Shown here: positions 6,352 to 7,572 of the stretch, in pieces | Layout of the letters: each line of letters opens with the position of its first letter | Position numbering within the stretch: position 1 is the stretch's first letter | DNA from: CAUZRD01 sp963582255 | GTDB lineage: Bacteria; Pseudomonadota; Alphaproteobacteria; Rhizobiales; TMED25 | Length of the DNA: 7,572 nt | Assembly: GCA_963582255.1 (NCBI GenBank) | Contig: CAUZRD010000101.1 | Span: forward strand, 1-7,572 | Reading direction: 5' to 3' | Program-made: the position numbers and the translations under genes | The notes under the pieces: model-generated | Told to the model about the DNA's origin: nothing | What the model saw: only the letters and a program-made list of their open reading frames with translations | Databases searched by the model: none

Positions 6352-6951
6352 ATGGCGATAGTTGGCAAAATTTGCTTGGTCGGGTCCTTCGATGCACTCT
6401 CGGCGGAGATTGTGACCGCGCCTGATCTATTGAGTAATAATCTCATATCCGTTGTTGTTGCTCATCCATCGAACCAGATAGATGAGCGCCTTGCGCTGGT
6501 TAATCTGCGTCAGATAACTGACAGCCATGATGTTACCCTGCTTGTCGCAGATGATAGGGATATCATTGACCAGGTTGGTGCTGACGGTATCGAGATTTCT
6601 TGGGATCGCGCCTGTTATCAGGAGCTGCGATCTCTATGGAATGATGACCTTAATATTGGTTGCCGGGTTGGGCTATCTCGGCATGCAGCAATGGAGGCTG
6701 CCGAGGCGGGAGCCGATTATGTCCATTTCACTTCAGATGTTGTTGATGATTTGCAAGTGGATGCTGATATGATCAGTCTTATCACTTGGTGGTCTGAGAT
6801 TTTCGAGGTACCGGCTATGGCAAGCTGTACCGGCACGAAAGTCCAGTTAATAAAATTGATTGATGCAGGAGCAGATTTTATCTCGCTTGATCTCTCAGCG
6901 GTTAACCTTCTGTCCGATGTTAGCGTTCAGGTGGCTGTCTCATCAAGCTAG
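6352..6951 (+). CDS. Thiamine-phosphate-synthase-like protein with degenerate active site
   Basis: This encodes 199 residues. Parts follow the TMP-synthase/TenI barrel: VTLLVADDRDIIDQVGADGI (61-80) matches the family's strand, D-D-x-x-x-A and GADG-[VI] segment; IGCRVGLSRHAAMEAAEAGADYVHF (102-126) matches the G-x-S-x-H...A...GADY segment; VPAMASCTG...IDAGADFISLD (153-180) matches the last strands. True ThiE enzymes join hydroxymethylpyrimidine diphosphate to thiazole phosphate. Here the residues that do this are not seen: no N-terminal Q-x-R-x-K, EISWD in place of H-x-G-Q-x-D, FTSDVVDD in place of the G-P-x-F-x-T-x-T-K phosphate loop, and ASCTG in place of A-x-G-G-I. I therefore do not call it an active thiamine phosphate synthase; its role is unknown. 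It is acidic, with no signal peptide or membrane segment. The start at 6352 has only a weak GAG upstream, suggesting translation linked to fba. Similar genes are often found after fba in related bacteria (recalled, not checked). Confidence 0.7.
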   Translation: MAIVGKICLVGSFDALSAEIVTAPDLLSNNLISVVVAHPSNQIDERLALVNLRQITDSHDVTLLVADDRDIIDQVGADGIEISWDRACYQELRSLWNDDLNIGCRVGLSRHAAMEAAEAGADYVHFTSDVVDDLQVDADMISLITWWSEIFEVPAMASCTGTKVQLIKLIDAGADFISLDLSAVNLLSDVSVQVAVSSS

Positions 6952-6958
6952 GCTGGTC

Positions 6959-7572
6959 ATGAAGAAGTATTGCACATTCTTTGTATTTTGGATTTTGGCG
7001 TCTGTTCTTTTGTTTTTGCCTTTTGCATTGGCTGAACCGATAGATGAGGCACACGCCGCTATTGCGGGCGGTGAGTTCGACAGGGGCCTTGAGTTGGCAG
7101 TTGGCCCTGCCATGAGTGGCGATCCGGTGGCAACGCTTCTAATGGGTCGCCTGCACGCCAGAGATCTGGTAAAAAATGCTAACTTAGACGAGGCAATTTC
7201 CTGGTATCGCCTGAGCGCTGAGGCGGGTGAACCTATAGCTCAGCTGGAGCTTGGCCTTTTGTTAACTCGACCAGATAGCCTTTTTTATAATCTGGATGAG
7301 GCTGCTGATCTTTTTGAAAAGGCTGCGGGCAAAGAAAATGTAACCGCCCAGTATAATCTCGGACTGATTTATGCCCAGGGTCAATCACGCCGTAAGGACA
7401 TGGTAAAAGCGGCTGGATGGTTCCAGAAGGCGGCGGCGCAAGACCATATTGAGGCGATTTATGCGCTGGGAACACTCTATGATGAAGGATTGGGTGTTGA
7501 GCGCGATCCTATTGAAGCAGCTCGCCTGATAGGCAATGCCGCACGAGCCGGGCTAGTTGATGCTGAACTCGA
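6959..7572 (+). CDS. Secreted Sel1-like repeat (TPR-type) protein, C-terminus beyond window
   Basis: From the ATG at 6959 the frame runs open through the right edge, giving 204 residues so far. Residues 1-25 form a classical Sec signal peptide: K2 and K3, then a hydrophobic core of Phe, Leu and Val, ending in AFALA-type residues with probable cleavage after A25 (A-L-A|E). There is no lipobox, so a soluble periplasmic protein is expected. The mature part holds four tandem helical repeats of about 36 residues (roughly 58-92, 94-128, 130-164 and 166-200), each with the Sel1 pattern A-x-x-x-L-G-x-L-[YH]...D-x-x-[KE]A-x-x-[WL][FY]-x-x-A-A. Such solenoids bind other proteins; the partner cannot be told from sequence. 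It begins 7 bases after the ThiE-like stop, with an AGG (6950-6952) overlapping that stop codon, so the two are probably translationally coupled. Confidence 0.85.
   Translation, partial: MKKYCTFFVFWILASVLLFLPFALAEPIDEAHAAIAGGEFDRGLELAVGPAMSGDPVATLLMGRLHARDLVKNANLDEAISWYRLSAEAGEPIAQLELGLLLTRPDSLFYNLDEAADLFEKAAGKENVTAQYNLGLIYAQGQSRRKDMVKAAGWFQKAAAQDHIEAIYALGTLYDEGLGVERDPIEAARLIGNAARAGLVDAEL

Noticed and set aside
7233..7475. 80-codon minus-strand frame near the right edge
   Set aside because: It is antisense to the Sel1-repeat gene, whose repeat pattern and signal peptide show the coding strand.

Overview
The window is a stretch of alphaproteobacterial chromosome devoted to central carbon metabolism. 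Gene order (zapA and a DUF4164 coiled-coil gene facing away from tkt-gap-pgk-fba, followed by a ThiE-like gene and a Sel1-repeat gene) and the protein types (class I aldolase, a GAPDH with an alphaproteobacterial-looking active-site region) point to the Hyphomicrobiales (Rhizobiales) or a close relative. By eye the base composition is near 50% G+C, moderate for that group. No mobile element, tRNA, rRNA, CRISPR array or clear Rho-independent terminator is visible, and no reading frame looks broken.

Layout. Left, minus strand: the N-terminal 45 codons of zapA (cut by the window edge) lie downstream of a short coiled-coil gene of DUF4164 type; the two probably form one transcript. Middle-left: a 464-base divergent intergenic region (488-951) holds a candidate minus-strand promoter, a candidate plus-strand promoter, repeated CTAAGA motifs and a perfect 9-bp dyad with an 11-base centre. 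Right, plus strand: six closely spaced genes, tkt (transketolase), gap (glyceraldehyde-3-phosphate dehydrogenase), pgk (phosphoglycerate kinase), fba (class I fructose-bisphosphate aldolase), a thiamine-phosphate-synthase-like gene that lacks the family's catalytic signatures, and a secreted Sel1-repeat protein cut by the right edge. Gaps are only about 7-44 bases, so an operon is likely.

How the genes work together. Aldolase, GAPDH and phosphoglycerate kinase form the reversible three-carbon/six-carbon segment shared by glycolysis and gluconeogenesis. Transketolase connects fructose-6-phosphate and glyceraldehyde-3-phosphate to the pentose phosphates and uses thiamine diphosphate. Putting them under one promoter region would let the cell set gluconeogenic and pentose supply together. 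The last two genes have no evident place in that pathway and are the least understood part of the window.

Most of the window is ordinary housekeeping DNA. I see no convincing undescribed system. The best leads are the degenerate ThiE-like protein, the linked Sel1 protein, and the dyads in the divergent regulatory region.
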